DNA of 64,000 bases, from the NCBI RefSeq assembly GCF_014646695.1, contig NZ_BMNT01000033.1, positions 27,172 through 91,171 of the forward strand, written 5' to 3'. The notes beneath the pieces were generated by a model that saw nothing but the letters and a program-made list of their open reading frames with translations, ran no database searches and had not been told where the DNA came from. This DNA comes from Sphaerisporangium melleum. Its GTDB lineage: Bacteria; Actinomycetota; Actinomycetes; Streptosporangiales; Streptosporangiaceae. The position numbers and the translations under genes are program-made. Positions 24,605 through 34,740 of the stretch are shown here, in pieces. Positions within the stretch are counted from its first letter, which is position 1. The number at the start of each line of letters is the position of its first letter.

Positions 24605-26734
24605 GTGGAGGCCTCCGTCGAGCAGCTCGTGTACGTCCGCGAGGACGCCTACACGGTCGCCCGCATGAGCGCCGAGGGCGTGCCCGGCTTCGTCGCCGCG
24701 GGCCGCGCCCTGGCCGGTGTGCAGCCGGGCGAGACGCTGGAGCTCACCGGCGAGTGGGAGGAGCATCCCCGCCACGGCCGCCGGCTCACGGTCGCGGCCT
24801 GCGAGCGGGTGATGCCGTCCACGATCCCGGCCATCCGCGCCTACCTCGGCTCGGGGCTCATCCGCGGCATCGGCCCGCGGCTGGCCCACGCGATCGTCAG
24901 CCACTTCGGCGAGGCAAGCCTGACCGTCATCGACACCGAGCCCATGCGTCTCACCGAGGTGGTCAACATCGGGCCGGTGCGGCAGGCGCAGATCGTCGAG
25001 GCGTGGCGGGAGCAGAAGGCCATCGCCGCGCTCATGGTGGTGCTCCAGGGCTTCGGCATCAGCCCGCTGCTCGCCGCCAAGGTGCACCGCGCGTTCGGCG
25101 CCGAGGCGGCCGACGTGGTCGCCGCCGACCCCTACCGGCTGATCGGCCGGGTGCGCGGCGTCGCGTTCGCCACCGCCGACAAGATCGCGCTGCGCTCGGG
25201 GGTGCCGGAGGGCAGCCCGCAGCGGCTGATGGCCGCGATCATGGACCGGCTGGAGGCCGCGGCGGCCTCGGGCCACTGCCACCTGCCGCTCACCGTCCTT
25301 CAGGCGCAGGCGGCCGACCTGACCGGGCAGGACCCCGAATCGGTCCGGCGCATGGTGGACGCGCTCGCCGCCGAGCGCCGGGTCGTCGTCGAGGCCTCCC
25401 TCACCGACGCCGGCCGGACCGTGGTGTACGCCAAGGAGCAGCACGCCCGTGAGCTGCGGCTGGTGGCCAACCTGGCCCGGCTGCTGGGCGCCCGCTCGAC
25501 CATGCCGGTGCGCCCCTTCCAGGAGGACCCCGGCCTGAACGACGACCAGCGCGCGGCGGTGACCACGGCGCTCAGCAGCACGGTCTCGGTCCTCACCGGC
25601 GGGCCCGGCTGCGGCAAGAGCCACACCGTGCGGGCGATCGCCGCGGCGGTCCGGGCGATGGGCGGCACGGTCACCCTCACCGCGCCCACCGGCAAGGCCG
25701 CCAAGCGGCTGTCCGAGCTGACCGGCCTGCCCGCCACGACCGTCCACCGGATGCTCGCCCACCGGCCCGATCCCAACTCCGGGGCGCTGTTCGAGCAGAC
25801 CCCGGCCCAGGCCGACCTGATCGTGGTCGACGAGGCGTCCATGCTCGACCTGCACCTGGCGACCCGGCTCACCTCGGCCGTCCCGCCGGGCCGCCATCTG
25901 CTGCTGGTGGGCGACAGCGACCAGCTGCCCAGCATCGGGCCTGGCAGTGTGCTCGCCGACCTGCTGCGCGTCGAGGAGATCCCCCGGGTCCGGCTGACCC
26001 AGGTCTTCAGGCAGGCCGGGGGCAGCGCCATCATCCGCGCGGCCCACCGGGTCAGGGTGGGCGAGGTCCCCGACCTCCCGGGCGGGGGCGGCTTCTGGTT
26101 CGAGGAGGTCGCCGACCCCGAGGAGGTCGCGCGGCGCGTGGTCCACCTGGCGACGGAGGCCATCCCGCGCAAGCAGCGGATCACCCCAGGCCAGGTGCAG
26201 GTGCTGTGCCCGACACGCAAGGGCGCCGCCGGCACCGCCGCGATCGGGCGGGTGCTGCAGGAGCGCCGCAACCCCGCCCAGGACGGCAAGGCCGAGCACT
26301 GGTCGGGCGACAGCGTCTTCCGGGTCGGCGACCGGGTCATGCCGATCCGTAACAACTACGACAAGGGTGTCTTCAACGGCGAGACCGGGACGATCACCGA
26401 GATCAACACCGAGGAGCGGCTGGTGGAGATCGCCATCGACGACGGCGACCCGGTGACGTACGGCTTCGACGAGCTGGACGATCTCACTCACGCCTACGCG
26501 ATCAGCGTCCACCGGGCGCAGGGCAGCGAGTACCCCTTCGTGGTCGCCCCGCTGGTCGCCGAGTACGGCGGGGTCATGCTGCACCGCAGACTGCTCTACA
26601 CCCTGGTCACCCGGGCCCGCTCGTGGGTCGTGCTCGTCGGCGCGCGCGACGCCCTGGAGACCGCGGTGCACCGCCTCGGCCCCCGCCGCAACACCGCCCT
26701 GGCCCCCCGTCTCGCCCTGACCCTGCGCTCCTGA
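24605..26734 (+). CDS. RecD2-type ATP-dependent DNA helicase
   Basis: A 709-residue SF1B helicase. The N-terminal half has the RecD2 OB-like and HhH regions (YLGSGLIRGIGPRLAHAIV near 80-98; VVNIGPVRQAQIVEAW). The motor half has Walker A TGGPGCGKSHT near 335, Walker B VVDEASMLD near 410, and the late motif YAISVHRAQGSEYPFV near 630. RecD2 acts in DNA repair and fork processing without RecBC. GTG at 24605 is the annotated start, though no strong ribosome binding site is visible. Confidence 0.92.
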   Translation: MEASVEQLVYVREDAYTVARMSAEGVPGFVAAGRALAGVQPGETLELTGEWEEHPRHGRRLTVAACERVMPSTIPAIRAYLGSGLIRGIGPRLAHAIVSHFGEASLTVIDTEPMRLTEVVNIGPVRQAQIVEAWREQKAIAALMVVLQGFGISPLLAAKVHRAFGAEAADVVAADPYRLIGRVRGVAFATADKIALRSGVPEGSPQRLMAAIMDRLEAAAASGHCHLPLTVLQAQAADLTGQDPESVRRMVDALAAERRVVVEASLTDAGRTVVYAKEQHARELRLVANLARLLGARSTMPVRPFQEDPGLNDDQRAAVTTALSSTVSVLTGGPGCGKSHTVRAIAAAVRAMGGTVTLTAPTGKAAKRLSELTGLPATTVHRMLAHRPDPNSGALFEQTPAQADLIVVDEASMLDLHLATRLTSAVPPGRHLLLVGDSDQLPSIGPGSVLADLLRVEEIPRVRLTQVFRQAGGSAIIRAAHRVRVGEVPDLPGGGGFWFEEVADPEEVARRVVHLATEAIPRKQRITPGQVQVLCPTRKGAAGTAAIGRVLQERRNPAQDGKAEHWSGDSVFRVGDRVMPIRNNYDKGVFNGETGTITEINTEERLVEIAIDDGDPVTYGFDELDDLTHAYAISVHRAQGSEYPFVVAPLVAEYGGVMLHRRLLYTLVTRARSWVVLVGARDALETAVHRLGPRRNTALAPRLALTLRS

Positions 26735-27273
26735 CGCCTGCGGCGCCTCTGGCCGCGTCTCCTCCGCCCCCCGGGCCTCGTGTCCCGGTCACCTCCGGCG
26801 GCCCGGCGGGGCACGGCCTGACAATGTGCCTCGTGATCGGTACCGGTCACCCTGGAAATACCCGGTGGAATGTTCTGGACGCGGTACCGATGGTGGAAGA
26901 GAAAGCGGAGGGTTTCGGCCCTGCTGAAAACACCGGCCGTGCGTCGTCTCATCAAGGCAACGACGTTGCGCACCGGTACGGTGACCAATGGTGATGGCCG
27001 ATGGTCAACCAGCGGGTGGCATTATCGAAAGGGATCATCCGGCCTTTCCGGCGAACGTCCTCCGGCATGCCTTCTCGGGATTCCGGAAGCCGCTCATCAC
27101 CGACCTGATTTCCCGCCGGCTCGCATGAGCCGACCCACTTGCGCATAAAGTAGAAGCCGATCGGCGTCGCGTTCGGAGTCCGGCCTTCGGTGAAACTCAC
27201 GCGGCAACAGGGGGAAAGCCCGAGAGCGCCACGGGCGGCTGCGAACCGACCGGGATGAGGGGGCAGATCACTC
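26735..27273. other. Intergenic region before cluster 2
   Basis: About 540 bases without a convincing gene on either strand. From about 26830 the base composition becomes less GC-rich than the preceding helicase gene, marking the left edge of cluster 2. GATGAGGGGGCAG just before 27274 provides a ribosome binding site for the monooxygenase gene; no clear promoter boxes or operators were identified. Confidence 0.4.
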
Positions 27274-28296
27274 ATGATGACGCCATCTGGAGGGGTCCGG
27301 GCAGGGCTGAACCTCACGTTGCAGTACGCACCCACCGAGTCCGCGCCCGCCGTGCTGGCCGGCCACTTGCGCATGGCGGAGGCAGTGCGTGACGCCGGCT
27401 GGGATTCCGTCTTCGTCGCCCAGCACTACCTCGGCGAGAAGATGGCGCACCTCCATCCCCTTCCTCTCCTTGGGCTCCTGTCCTCCGCGGCCGGGGACAT
27501 GAGGCTGGGTGCCGGGATCTGTCTGCTGGCTCTGCAGAATCCGGTGGACGTCGCCGAGGCCTACGCGACGGCGGACATCATGTGCGGAGGGCGGCTGGTC
27601 TTCGGCGCGGGACTCGGCTACCGGGATGTGGAATACGAGGCGTTCGGCGTGTCCGCCGGTCGACGTGTCGAGCGGTTCGTCCGTAATCTCGAGCTCGTTT
27701 CCCGGCTGTGGCAGGGCGAAACGATCGACGTGGATCTGCCGTGGTGCCGGCTGGACGGTGGACGACTGTCCACGTTGCCGGTGCAACGGCCACGTCCGCC
27801 CATCTGGCTGGCCGCCAACAGTGACCAGGCGGTCCGCAGGGCGGCGGAACTCGGCGACGCCTGGTTGGTCAACCCGCACGCGGCGATGTCCACCGTGACA
27901 CGGCAGATGGAGTTGTTCCGCACCACCCGAGCCGGCGCGGGCCTGCCGCCACCGGTGGACGTGCCCCTGATGAGGGAGGTCGTCTGTGCGCCCGACCGAG
28001 CCACCGCCACCGCTCGCGCGCGCCGTCATCTCGCTGGCAAATACGCCGTCTACCGGCATTGGGGGCAGGACAACGTGCTTCCCCCCGGTGACCGTTTCGA
28101 TACCGATCTGAGCGAACTGTCCCGTGATCGATTTCTGATCGGAAATCCGTCTGACTGCCTGCTCGGCCTACGTGAGTGGATCGAACGCATTGGCGCCACC
28201 GAAGTCATCCTTCGCGTGCACTGGGCGGGAGCACCCATCGAAGAGGCGCTGCAGTCGATCGAACTACTCAGTACAGAAGTACTGCCATACCTGTGA
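27274..28296 (+). CDS. Luciferase-like (LLM-class) flavin-dependent monooxygenase
   Basis: A 340-residue bacterial-luciferase-family protein. It has SVFVAQHYLGEKM near 45, the TIM-barrel strands LGAGICLLALQNPVDVAEAYATAD and LVFGAGLGYRDVEYEAFG near 105-125, and the late PPIWLAANSDQAVRRAAELGDAWL region near 170-195 typical of LLM oxidoreductases that use reduced FMN or F420. It probably hydroxylates or oxidatively cleaves a cluster 2 intermediate. Two ATG codons are adjacent at 27274 and 27277. It ends 21 bp before the first ATP-grasp gene, so it heads the operon. Confidence 0.87.
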   Translation: MMTPSGGVRAGLNLTLQYAPTESAPAVLAGHLRMAEAVRDAGWDSVFVAQHYLGEKMAHLHPLPLLGLLSSAAGDMRLGAGICLLALQNPVDVAEAYATADIMCGGRLVFGAGLGYRDVEYEAFGVSAGRRVERFVRNLELVSRLWQGETIDVDLPWCRLDGGRLSTLPVQRPRPPIWLAANSDQAVRRAAELGDAWLVNPHAAMSTVTRQMELFRTTRAGAGLPPPVDVPLMREVVCAPDRATATARARRHLAGKYAVYRHWGQDNVLPPGDRFDTDLSELSRDRFLIGNPSDCLLGLREWIERIGATEVILRVHWAGAPIEEALQSIELLSTEVLPYL

Positions 28297-28317
28297 GCGG
28301 CGGTGGAGGGGAAAACC

Positions 28318-29559
28318 ATGTCGCAGCCGTCCCGAGTCTTAGTGATACGTCCATCGAAAGAGCGTGAGTCGGCACTGCGCACGCTGGCCCGAACCGGGTC
28401 CGAGATCGTCATCGCCGACCATCCGGGCAACGACCTTTCCGGTTTCGCCGACATCCAGCTTCCCCTGCCGAGTCTGCCGGACGCCTTCAGGTCAGGCAGG
28501 GTGCCCGAACTGGAGGCACGCATATGTGAGTTCCACGCCCGCTTTCCGCTGACCGCCATAATGGCTGACTTCGACTATCTGCTGCCTCTCGTCGGCAGGC
28601 TGAACGAGCGGCTCGGGCTGCGCGGCCATACCGAGCCGTCCGGCCTCACCTGCTCCAACAAACGGCTTCAGCGGGCAGCGCTGGACAGGGTCGGCGTACC
28701 GCAGCCTCGGTGGGCGCCCTGCCCGGACAGGGGCGCCGCCCGGGACTTCGCGAAGTCCGCGGGCCTGCCGTTGGTGGTCAAGCCGGCCGACCGCGCGGCC
28801 AGTTGCGCGGTGTTCGTGGCCAAGGACGAGGACGAGCTGGACTCAGCGGTGGACGCGGCACTCGCCGAGTCGTGGGCCACGGACGCGTTGGTCGAACAGT
28901 ACCTCGACGGGCCCGAGTTCAGCGTGGAGGCGGTCGTCGTCAACGGTGTGGTGACCACGGTAGCGGTCACCGGCAAGGGGATCGGCGGGCGCACCGGAAC
29001 GCTCAAACTGGACGCGGAGATTCCCGCGCGGCTGGGAGACATCGACAGGGCGGCGGTCGAGCAGACCGCGGCCGAGGCCGTGCTCGCGTGCGGTCTGCTG
29101 GACGGACCCGCGCACACCGAGATCCGCCTCACCGATTCCGGCCCCCGCGTCGTGGAGGTCAATGGTCGCATCGGTGGCGTCTTCATCAGCCATATGGTCC
29201 AGGCGGTGACCGGGGTGGATCTCTATCAGGCCTGGTATGACGTGCTGCATGGCAGGGCACCGGAACTCGGCGCGCAGCGGCGGGGCTTCGCCGTCCGCCG
29301 CTGCCTGGCGGAGGAGGAGGGCCTGGTCCGCTCGGTGGAGATCGGCACGCCGCCTCCGGAGGTGATGGAGCGTCATCTCCTCACTCGCTGCTTCGTGCAC
29401 CCCGGCGACCGGCTGAGCGCGATCAGCAACGGCAATGAGATGCGCGCCGTCGTCGTCGCGTTCGCCGGCACGCGAGAGGACGCGGTGACCGCCGCCGAGG
29501 CCCTGGCCACCCAGGTGACCATCCGGACGAGCCCGCTGATGGGGGGCACAGCGCGGTGA
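28318..29559 (+). CDS. ATP-grasp ligase, first of two, with TTA codon
   Basis: A 413-residue carboxylate-amine ligase of the ATP-grasp fold. LPLVVKPADRAASCAVFVAKDEDEL near 148-172 is the ATP-grasp lysine region, VEQYLDGPEFSVEAVVVNG near 195-213 the second, and RVVEVNGRIGG near 277-287 the metal-binding Glu/Asn motif. Such ligases form peptide or amide bonds via acyl phosphates. ATG at 28318 is chosen because GGAGGGG lies six bases upstream. Codon 8 (28339-28341) is TTA, suggesting bldA-type control. It overlaps the next ligase by GTGA. Confidence 0.87.
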   Translation: MSQPSRVLVIRPSKERESALRTLARTGSEIVIADHPGNDLSGFADIQLPLPSLPDAFRSGRVPELEARICEFHARFPLTAIMADFDYLLPLVGRLNERLGLRGHTEPSGLTCSNKRLQRAALDRVGVPQPRWAPCPDRGAARDFAKSAGLPLVVKPADRAASCAVFVAKDEDELDSAVDAALAESWATDALVEQYLDGPEFSVEAVVVNGVVTTVAVTGKGIGGRTGTLKLDAEIPARLGDIDRAAVEQTAAEAVLACGLLDGPAHTEIRLTDSGPRVVEVNGRIGGVFISHMVQAVTGVDLYQAWYDVLHGRAPELGAQRRGFAVRRCLAEEEGLVRSVEIGTPPPEVMERHLLTRCFVHPGDRLSAISNGNEMRAVVVAFAGTREDAVTAAEALATQVTIRTSPLMGGTAR

Positions 29560-30779
29560 GCCGGATACTGATACTCAACCGCTACCGGCTGCAGTCCGCC
29601 GCCTTCCACCGGTGGGTGTCCGCCGAGCACGACCTGTTCCTGCTCAACTGCGCCACCCGTGCCGTAGATCGGCATCCGGAGGCCGCCGCCATTCGCGCCC
29701 GGTACCGCGACATCGCCGAGTTCGACGACTATCCCACCAATCCCGCGGTCGCGGAGACCGCCCGGAACTGGATTCGCCGCTACGGCATCGACATCATCAT
29801 CGCCCTCTCCGAGTACGACGTACTGCGGGCGGCCGAGCTGCGCGACGAGTTCGGCCTGGTGGGCCAAGGTGTCGCGAGCGCCACGGCGTACCGTGACAAG
29901 CTGACCATGAAGCGACTGCTGGACCAGGCCGGGCTGCCCATCGTCCCCTACCGCTCACTGGAGCATCCCGGCGACCTGGAGCGCTTCGCCGCCGATACGG
30001 GCTATCCCATCTTGGTCAAGCCCCGTACCGGAACCGGTTCCCGGGGTATCCGGCGTATCGAGAACGGGCCGGCCGCCGCCGCTTTCGAGAAGGAGCACGG
30101 CCCGGGCATCGCTGATCACCTGGCCGAGTCGTTCAGGCGGCACGAACTCCTGCACTGCGACGGCGTATTCGTCGCGGGGCGGGCGATGTTCAGCGAAGTC
30201 TGGTCCTGGTCCACCACGGTGCTGGACGTCGTGGCGGGGCCGGTACCGACCATGGCCATCACCCTGGACCGAGACGACACGCGCCGGGAAACGGTGGTGC
30301 GGCTCACCGAGGAGACGCTCCGCGTGCTGCCCACTCCTGTGGTGACGGCCTTCCACATCGAGTTCTTCGATATCGGGGGCGAGATCGTCGTCAACGAAGC
30401 GGCCAGCCGTATCGGCGGGGGTCGCATCCAGCCGACGCTGCGCCGACTGCACGGCGTCGACCTGGTGGAGTTGACCGCGCGCCACCAGACCGGCTCCTCC
30501 CCTGCGTCCCTCACCCCGCGGCAGGCCGCCCCCGCCGGGGGATTCCTGATCGCCTACGACCACGGCGATGTCCGCGGCATGGCACCCGCCGAGTGTCCTG
30601 TGCCCGGCATCAGCCACTACGAGACCAATCTGCCCTGCTCTTCGGGCACCGCTTCCGACGTCGCCTCCTCCGCGTATCTCGTCAGCGGGGTGGCCCTCGG
30701 CAAGGACCGTCCGCAAACGGCGGAACGGCTGCTGGCCATGTACCAGTGGTTCCTGGAGAGCGTCGCCCTCACCGGCTGA
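29556..30779 (+). CDS. ATP-grasp ligase, second of two
   Basis: A 407-residue ATP-grasp protein quite different from its neighbour. It shows YPILVKPRTGTGSRGIRRI near 150-168 for ATP binding and FHIEFFDIGGEIVVNEAASRIGGGRI near 268-293 for the metal site. The N-terminal third (LILNRYRLQSAAFHRWVS) is the pre-ATP-grasp domain. With the first ligase it could couple two successive amino acids or acids without an NRPS. The GTG start at 29556 overlaps the preceding stop (GTGA), so translation is coupled. Confidence 0.85.
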   Translation: MSRILILNRYRLQSAAFHRWVSAEHDLFLLNCATRAVDRHPEAAAIRARYRDIAEFDDYPTNPAVAETARNWIRRYGIDIIIALSEYDVLRAAELRDEFGLVGQGVASATAYRDKLTMKRLLDQAGLPIVPYRSLEHPGDLERFAADTGYPILVKPRTGTGSRGIRRIENGPAAAAFEKEHGPGIADHLAESFRRHELLHCDGVFVAGRAMFSEVWSWSTTVLDVVAGPVPTMAITLDRDDTRRETVVRLTEETLRVLPTPVVTAFHIEFFDIGGEIVVNEAASRIGGGRIQPTLRRLHGVDLVELTARHQTGSSPASLTPRQAAPAGGFLIAYDHGDVRGMAPAECPVPGISHYETNLPCSSGTASDVASSAYLVSGVALGKDRPQTAERLLAMYQWFLESVALTG

Positions 30780-30814
30780 CCCCCGCACCCATCCCCCACG
30801 GAGGGACCTCCATC

Positions 30815-31909
30815 ATGTCCGGATACGACCCCGACGCTTTCCGCATGGGGATTGAGTTCGAATACCAGCTCGTTTCCGCCGATGGGCGGCCGCAACACTG
30901 GAAGGAACTCTCCTTTCCACTGCTGAAAGACGTCATCGCCAGATCCGATGCGCCGTCCAATGACTACATGGCGGTCAAATACCCCGGCTCAGATCGGCGC
31001 AGCTTCTACCTCGAGGGATACGATCTCACCGATCAGCACGGGGAGATCGTCGACCTGCACGTCAAGGGGATAGAGATCAGCACCCCGATCGCTTCCGACG
31101 TGTACGAACAGCAAGAGCACCTCGTCAGGCACTACGGGCAGATGCAGAGCCTGCTCGCGGAGGTCGGGCTGCGCGGCAGCGCTTACGGGGCGCATCGCAG
31201 CCGGGAGGAGTACCGCGGCCCGCGCGGCGGCCGCGGGGTCGAGGGGTGGTCCGCTGCCGAGACGGCGATGATGACCTGGGGAATTCATGTCAACGTGAGC
31301 TTTCCCGACGATGTGGAAGCCCGGCTGGACCGCGACCGTCTGCGCGCGAAATTCGACTGGTTCGGCCCGGCTCTCGTCCTGCTGAGCGCGAACACGCCGG
31401 TGCGGGGTGACGGCCCCTGGACCGTGGACGGTGTGGTGGGCAAGTCCGAGCGCTCCTACCGGCGCAGTTTCACCCGGCGGCCGATGTACTTCCGCGACGA
31501 CCAGCACAACCGCAAGGAGGTCACCTGCTTCGACGTCACCAACCGCCTCGACCTCATCCGCGGCTACTCGGCCCTGGTCACCGGCCTGATGCTGGAAGAA
31601 GGCGAGTTCGAGTACGTGGCCGGTCCGTTCGCCGACCACAACATGCGCCTGGCCGGCCTGCACGGGTACCGGGCGCCACTGCTGGACCGGCACTTCCAGC
31701 CGGTGAACGCCGGCGCGTTGGTCGACAACGCCCTGGACCGAGCCGCCAAGGGACTCGCCGGCCAAGGGCTGGACGACGAGGCACTCGCCGCCCTCAGGAC
31801 ACTCGCCGCGGAGCGGCGCTGCCCCGCCGACGACACCCTGGACGCCTGGCACGCCCAGCCAGAGTGGAACGCCTTCCTCGCGCGATACAGCGATCTCACC
31901 GGCCACTGA
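30815..31909 (+). CDS. Glutamate-cysteine ligase-like (GCS2/amidoligase) protein
   Basis: A 364-residue protein opening with FRMGIEFEYQLV, the GxExE-type N-terminal motif of GCS2 family ligases, followed by KGIEISTPIA, AMMTWGIHVNVSFPDD (the HxN metal/ATP motif) and VLLSANTPVRGDGPW. In known members this fold joins the gamma-carboxylate of Glu to an amine using ATP; here the partner is unknown. ATG at 30815 follows GGAGGG. It lies between the two ATP-grasp ligases and an asparagine-synthetase-like gene, so four different amide-forming enzymes are in a row. Confidence 0.75.
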   Translation: MSGYDPDAFRMGIEFEYQLVSADGRPQHWKELSFPLLKDVIARSDAPSNDYMAVKYPGSDRRSFYLEGYDLTDQHGEIVDLHVKGIEISTPIASDVYEQQEHLVRHYGQMQSLLAEVGLRGSAYGAHRSREEYRGPRGGRGVEGWSAAETAMMTWGIHVNVSFPDDVEARLDRDRLRAKFDWFGPALVLLSANTPVRGDGPWTVDGVVGKSERSYRRSFTRRPMYFRDDQHNRKEVTCFDVTNRLDLIRGYSALVTGLMLEEGEFEYVAGPFADHNMRLAGLHGYRAPLLDRHFQPVNAGALVDNALDRAAKGLAGQGLDDEALAALRTLAAERRCPADDTLDAWHAQPEWNAFLARYSDLTGH

Positions 31910-31938
31910 CCGTTTCGGATAGGACGGATCTCACGCTC

Positions 31939-33753
31939 ATGTGCCGCGTATTCGGCCTGCTCGACCCCCGTCTGCACCGGGACGAACTTCACCGTCATGG
32001 TCACGAACTGGCCCGGAAGTTGCGTCACGGCGGTCCGGACGGGCACACACATCGAGTCTTCGATGGCATTCTGGTCGGCGGCACCAGGCTGGCCATCTCC
32101 GATCCCGAGCGGGGATGGCAGCCCTTCTCCGCCGAAGGCATCACCGTCTTCTACAACGGCGAGATCTACAACGCACCCGAACTGCGCCGCACCCTCGCGG
32201 CCGATGGTGCGTCCTTCGCCACCCACTGCGACGGGGAGGTTCTGGCACCGCTCCTGGCCCGGCACGGCACGGCCGCCGGTGAGCTGTTGGACGGCATGTT
32301 CGCGATCGTCGCGTACGAGCACCGCACCCGGCGGCTCATCCTGCTGCGGGACCGATCGGGGATCAAGCCGCTCTATCTCTTCTACGAGAAGGGCCGTTTC
32401 GGTTTCGCATCCGAGATCCCCGCACTGCTCGCGCTGCGCGGCGGGGAGGTCCGGCTGGACCTGGACGGCTTGGACCGCTATCTGCGGCTCAAGGCCGTCT
32501 ACGGTGCCGTGCCCGAGCCGGGATCGCCGGGTGACCCCACCATCCTCGAAGGGGTGCGCTCGCTCCCGCCCGGCCACGTACTGCAGATCGCACCGGGTGT
32601 GCCTCCCACGGTGACCCCTCAGGCCGGCGCACCTCTGCCGCGGCGAAGGACCGATCCCGCGGAGGACCTGGCGGAACTGTTGCCTCGGCTGGTCGCCGAG
32701 ATGCTGCCATCGGACGTGCCGTACTGCGCGGTGCTCTCCGGAGGCCTGGACTCCTCCGTGGTCACCACACTGGCCACCCGAGCGGGTGGGCCACTGACGG
32801 CCTTCACCGTGGTCCCCCGGCACCCATCGGCATATGACGAACTGCCCTTCGCCCGCCAGGTCGCCGAGGCCAACGGCTCCCGGCTGGAACAGGTCACCGT
32901 TGGAGGATCCGATCTGCCGGACCTGCTCCCCAACGTGATACGCGCTCTCGGGCAGCCCAACTCGGATCCGATCATCGTCAGTACCTATTCGCTGTTCCGG
33001 GCCGTACGGGCGGGCGGCTATCCCGTGGCGCTCACCGGGGATGCCGGCGACGAGGTATTCGGCGGGTACGACCGGTTCCGGGCACTCGCGCAGGACGGCG
33101 ATCTCAACGCCTACCGGCAGGCTCTGTCCGGCGTTCCGGCCGAATGGCGCGAACGACTCTACTCTCGGGAGACCCGGCACGTCCTGCGCGAGCCTCGGCG
33201 ACCCGACGACGCCCCATGGGATCGCCCTGCGCGGAATCCCGCCGCCGAGGACACCGAGGCGGTGAGCCGATTCGAACTCAGGCACCGGCTGCCCGTCTAC
33301 CACCTGCAGCGACTGGATCATCTCAGTGCCGCCCACGCCGTCGAAGCGCGGGTCCCCTTCTGCCGCGACGATGTCACGGCCCTGGGCCGAACCCTGCGTA
33401 CGAGCGACAAACTGGGCCCCGGCGGCGCCGTGAAGGTGCCGCTGGCGGCCGCGGCCACCCGGTACGGCTGGGCACCGAAGTCCGTGGTCGCACGCCCCAA
33501 GCAGCCCTTCACCTTCCGGCTCTCCGAACATCTGCTGGAGGACGGGGGCACGGCCCTGGAGTGGGCGCGGCAGGTGCTCACGGATCCCGGTGCCCGACGT
33601 GGCCTGTTCGATCAGGAACAGGTGGAGAAGGCGATCACGGAGTTCGAGGAACGACGCAGCGAACCGCTGGCGCACACCGTTTGGTCCCTGCTCGTCCTGG
33701 AACTGTGGTTACGGCAGATCACGGAGGCCTTCGATGAAAACGCTCACCTATGA
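31939..33753 (+). CDS. Asparagine synthetase-like amidotransferase/ligase
   Basis: A 604-residue AsnB-family protein. The start at 31939 is fixed by the need for the N-terminal nucleophile: the protein begins MCRVFGLLD, so Cys2 is present and the glutaminase site (GGTRLAISD, FYNGEIYN, DGE) should work. The synthetase domain has the ATP motif CAVLSGGLDSSVV near 262-274 and TGDAGDEVFGGYDRF near 365. Relatives include beta-lactam synthetases and amide-forming enzymes. Codon 591 (33709-33711) is TTA. Its end overlaps the next gene by 20 bp. Confidence 0.87.
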   Translation: MCRVFGLLDPRLHRDELHRHGHELARKLRHGGPDGHTHRVFDGILVGGTRLAISDPERGWQPFSAEGITVFYNGEIYNAPELRRTLAADGASFATHCDGEVLAPLLARHGTAAGELLDGMFAIVAYEHRTRRLILLRDRSGIKPLYLFYEKGRFGFASEIPALLALRGGEVRLDLDGLDRYLRLKAVYGAVPEPGSPGDPTILEGVRSLPPGHVLQIAPGVPPTVTPQAGAPLPRRRTDPAEDLAELLPRLVAEMLPSDVPYCAVLSGGLDSSVVTTLATRAGGPLTAFTVVPRHPSAYDELPFARQVAEANGSRLEQVTVGGSDLPDLLPNVIRALGQPNSDPIIVSTYSLFRAVRAGGYPVALTGDAGDEVFGGYDRFRALAQDGDLNAYRQALSGVPAEWRERLYSRETRHVLREPRRPDDAPWDRPARNPAAEDTEAVSRFELRHRLPVYHLQRLDHLSAAHAVEARVPFCRDDVTALGRTLRTSDKLGPGGAVKVPLAAAATRYGWAPKSVVARPKQPFTFRLSEHLLEDGGTALEWARQVLTDPGARRGLFDQEQVEKAITEFEERRSEPLAHTVWSLLVLELWLRQITEAFDENAHL

Positions 33754-34738
33754 GCCGGTCCGTGCGATAGGCATCGACATCGGCCTCTGGAGCGTCGCGG
33801 GGGCCGCCGCGCCAACGCTGGTCGTCGCGAGTTCCCGCCGACTCGCCGATCCGCTTCCCGTACTGGAGACCGCCGTTGCGACCGTCGGCCGACCGGTGAA
33901 GAAGGTCGCCCTCGCCCACCCGGCTGCGAACGATACGCCGGCGCACGCCGAGTACGTCTTCGCGCAGGTCGTCGAGCGGACCGATGGCCAGGTGCTCGAC
34001 CTCACCCCGGAATGCGGGCACTCCATGCTGGCCGCGGCCACTCACCTCCGGGCCCGTGATCACCTCCGGGCGGCGGGCCACCCGCTGAAGCTGCTCACCC
34101 ACCGCTCTGGGCGGGCGCGGGTCGTGGAGTGCCGGATCGACCCCTTCGACGTGCGGAAAGGCGTCTACACCGCGGGCCTCTCCTTCCCGCTGAACGATCA
34201 TACGAAGGTCGGCGCTAACGGTTGGGCCGAAGAGGACTTTCCACTGGGCCGGAAACCGCTGTCGCTGACCGTCCCGGGCCGGCGCGTCCGGCTTCCCGTC
34301 ACCGTCGTGCAGTGCGGCAATCCGTACGCCTTCGTGGACGCGTCAGCGCTCGGCATCACCAGCCGGGAAGCGCTCATGGCGGCGGGGGAGGACATCTGCC
34401 AGGTCCTGCGCGAGGTCCGCGCCCAGTTGGCGCCTCGCCTGGGGCTCGGGCGGTCTGAGGTACTGCCGAAGCCGGCCCTGCTGCTCCGCACCGAGCAGGG
34501 GGCGACGCATGCTCGCGCGCTGTCCACCGACCATTGGCATCCGGGACTGGCTCTCACCGGCCTGGTCGCACTGGCGACGCTGAACGCCGATGAGTCGACG
34601 AACGACGCCGACCTCGTGGTCGGGCATCCCGGAGGCAGTTCGTCCGTCGGTGTGCGCACCCGCCCGGACGGCCGCCGGATGGTCGTGATCGCCGACCGGC
34701 AAGTGACCCGGATCACCCGACTTCTCCAGAAAGCGTAA
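33734..34738 (+). CDS. PrpF-like (DAP epimerase-fold) isomerase
   Basis: A 334-residue protein with the two-lobed PrpF/diaminopimelate-epimerase-like pattern. VVQCGNPYAFVDASALGI near 190-207 matches the PrpF signature around GNPxxFVDA, and TPECGHSMLAAATHLRA near 92-108 resembles the G-H/N-x-A active loop of the first lobe. PrpF relatives isomerise double bonds or epimerise carboxylic acids by proton transfer. ATG at 33734 has GGAGG six bases upstream and lies inside the end of the AsnB-like gene. It may set a stereocentre or alkene in the product. Confidence 0.68.
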   Translation: MKTLTYEPVRAIGIDIGLWSVAGAAAPTLVVASSRRLADPLPVLETAVATVGRPVKKVALAHPAANDTPAHAEYVFAQVVERTDGQVLDLTPECGHSMLAAATHLRARDHLRAAGHPLKLLTHRSGRARVVECRIDPFDVRKGVYTAGLSFPLNDHTKVGANGWAEEDFPLGRKPLSLTVPGRRVRLPVTVVQCGNPYAFVDASALGITSREALMAAGEDICQVLREVRAQLAPRLGLGRSEVLPKPALLLRTEQGATHARALSTDHWHPGLALTGLVALATLNADESTNDADLVVGHPGGSSSVGVRTRPDGRRMVVIADRQVTRITRLLQKA

Positions 34739-34740
34739 CG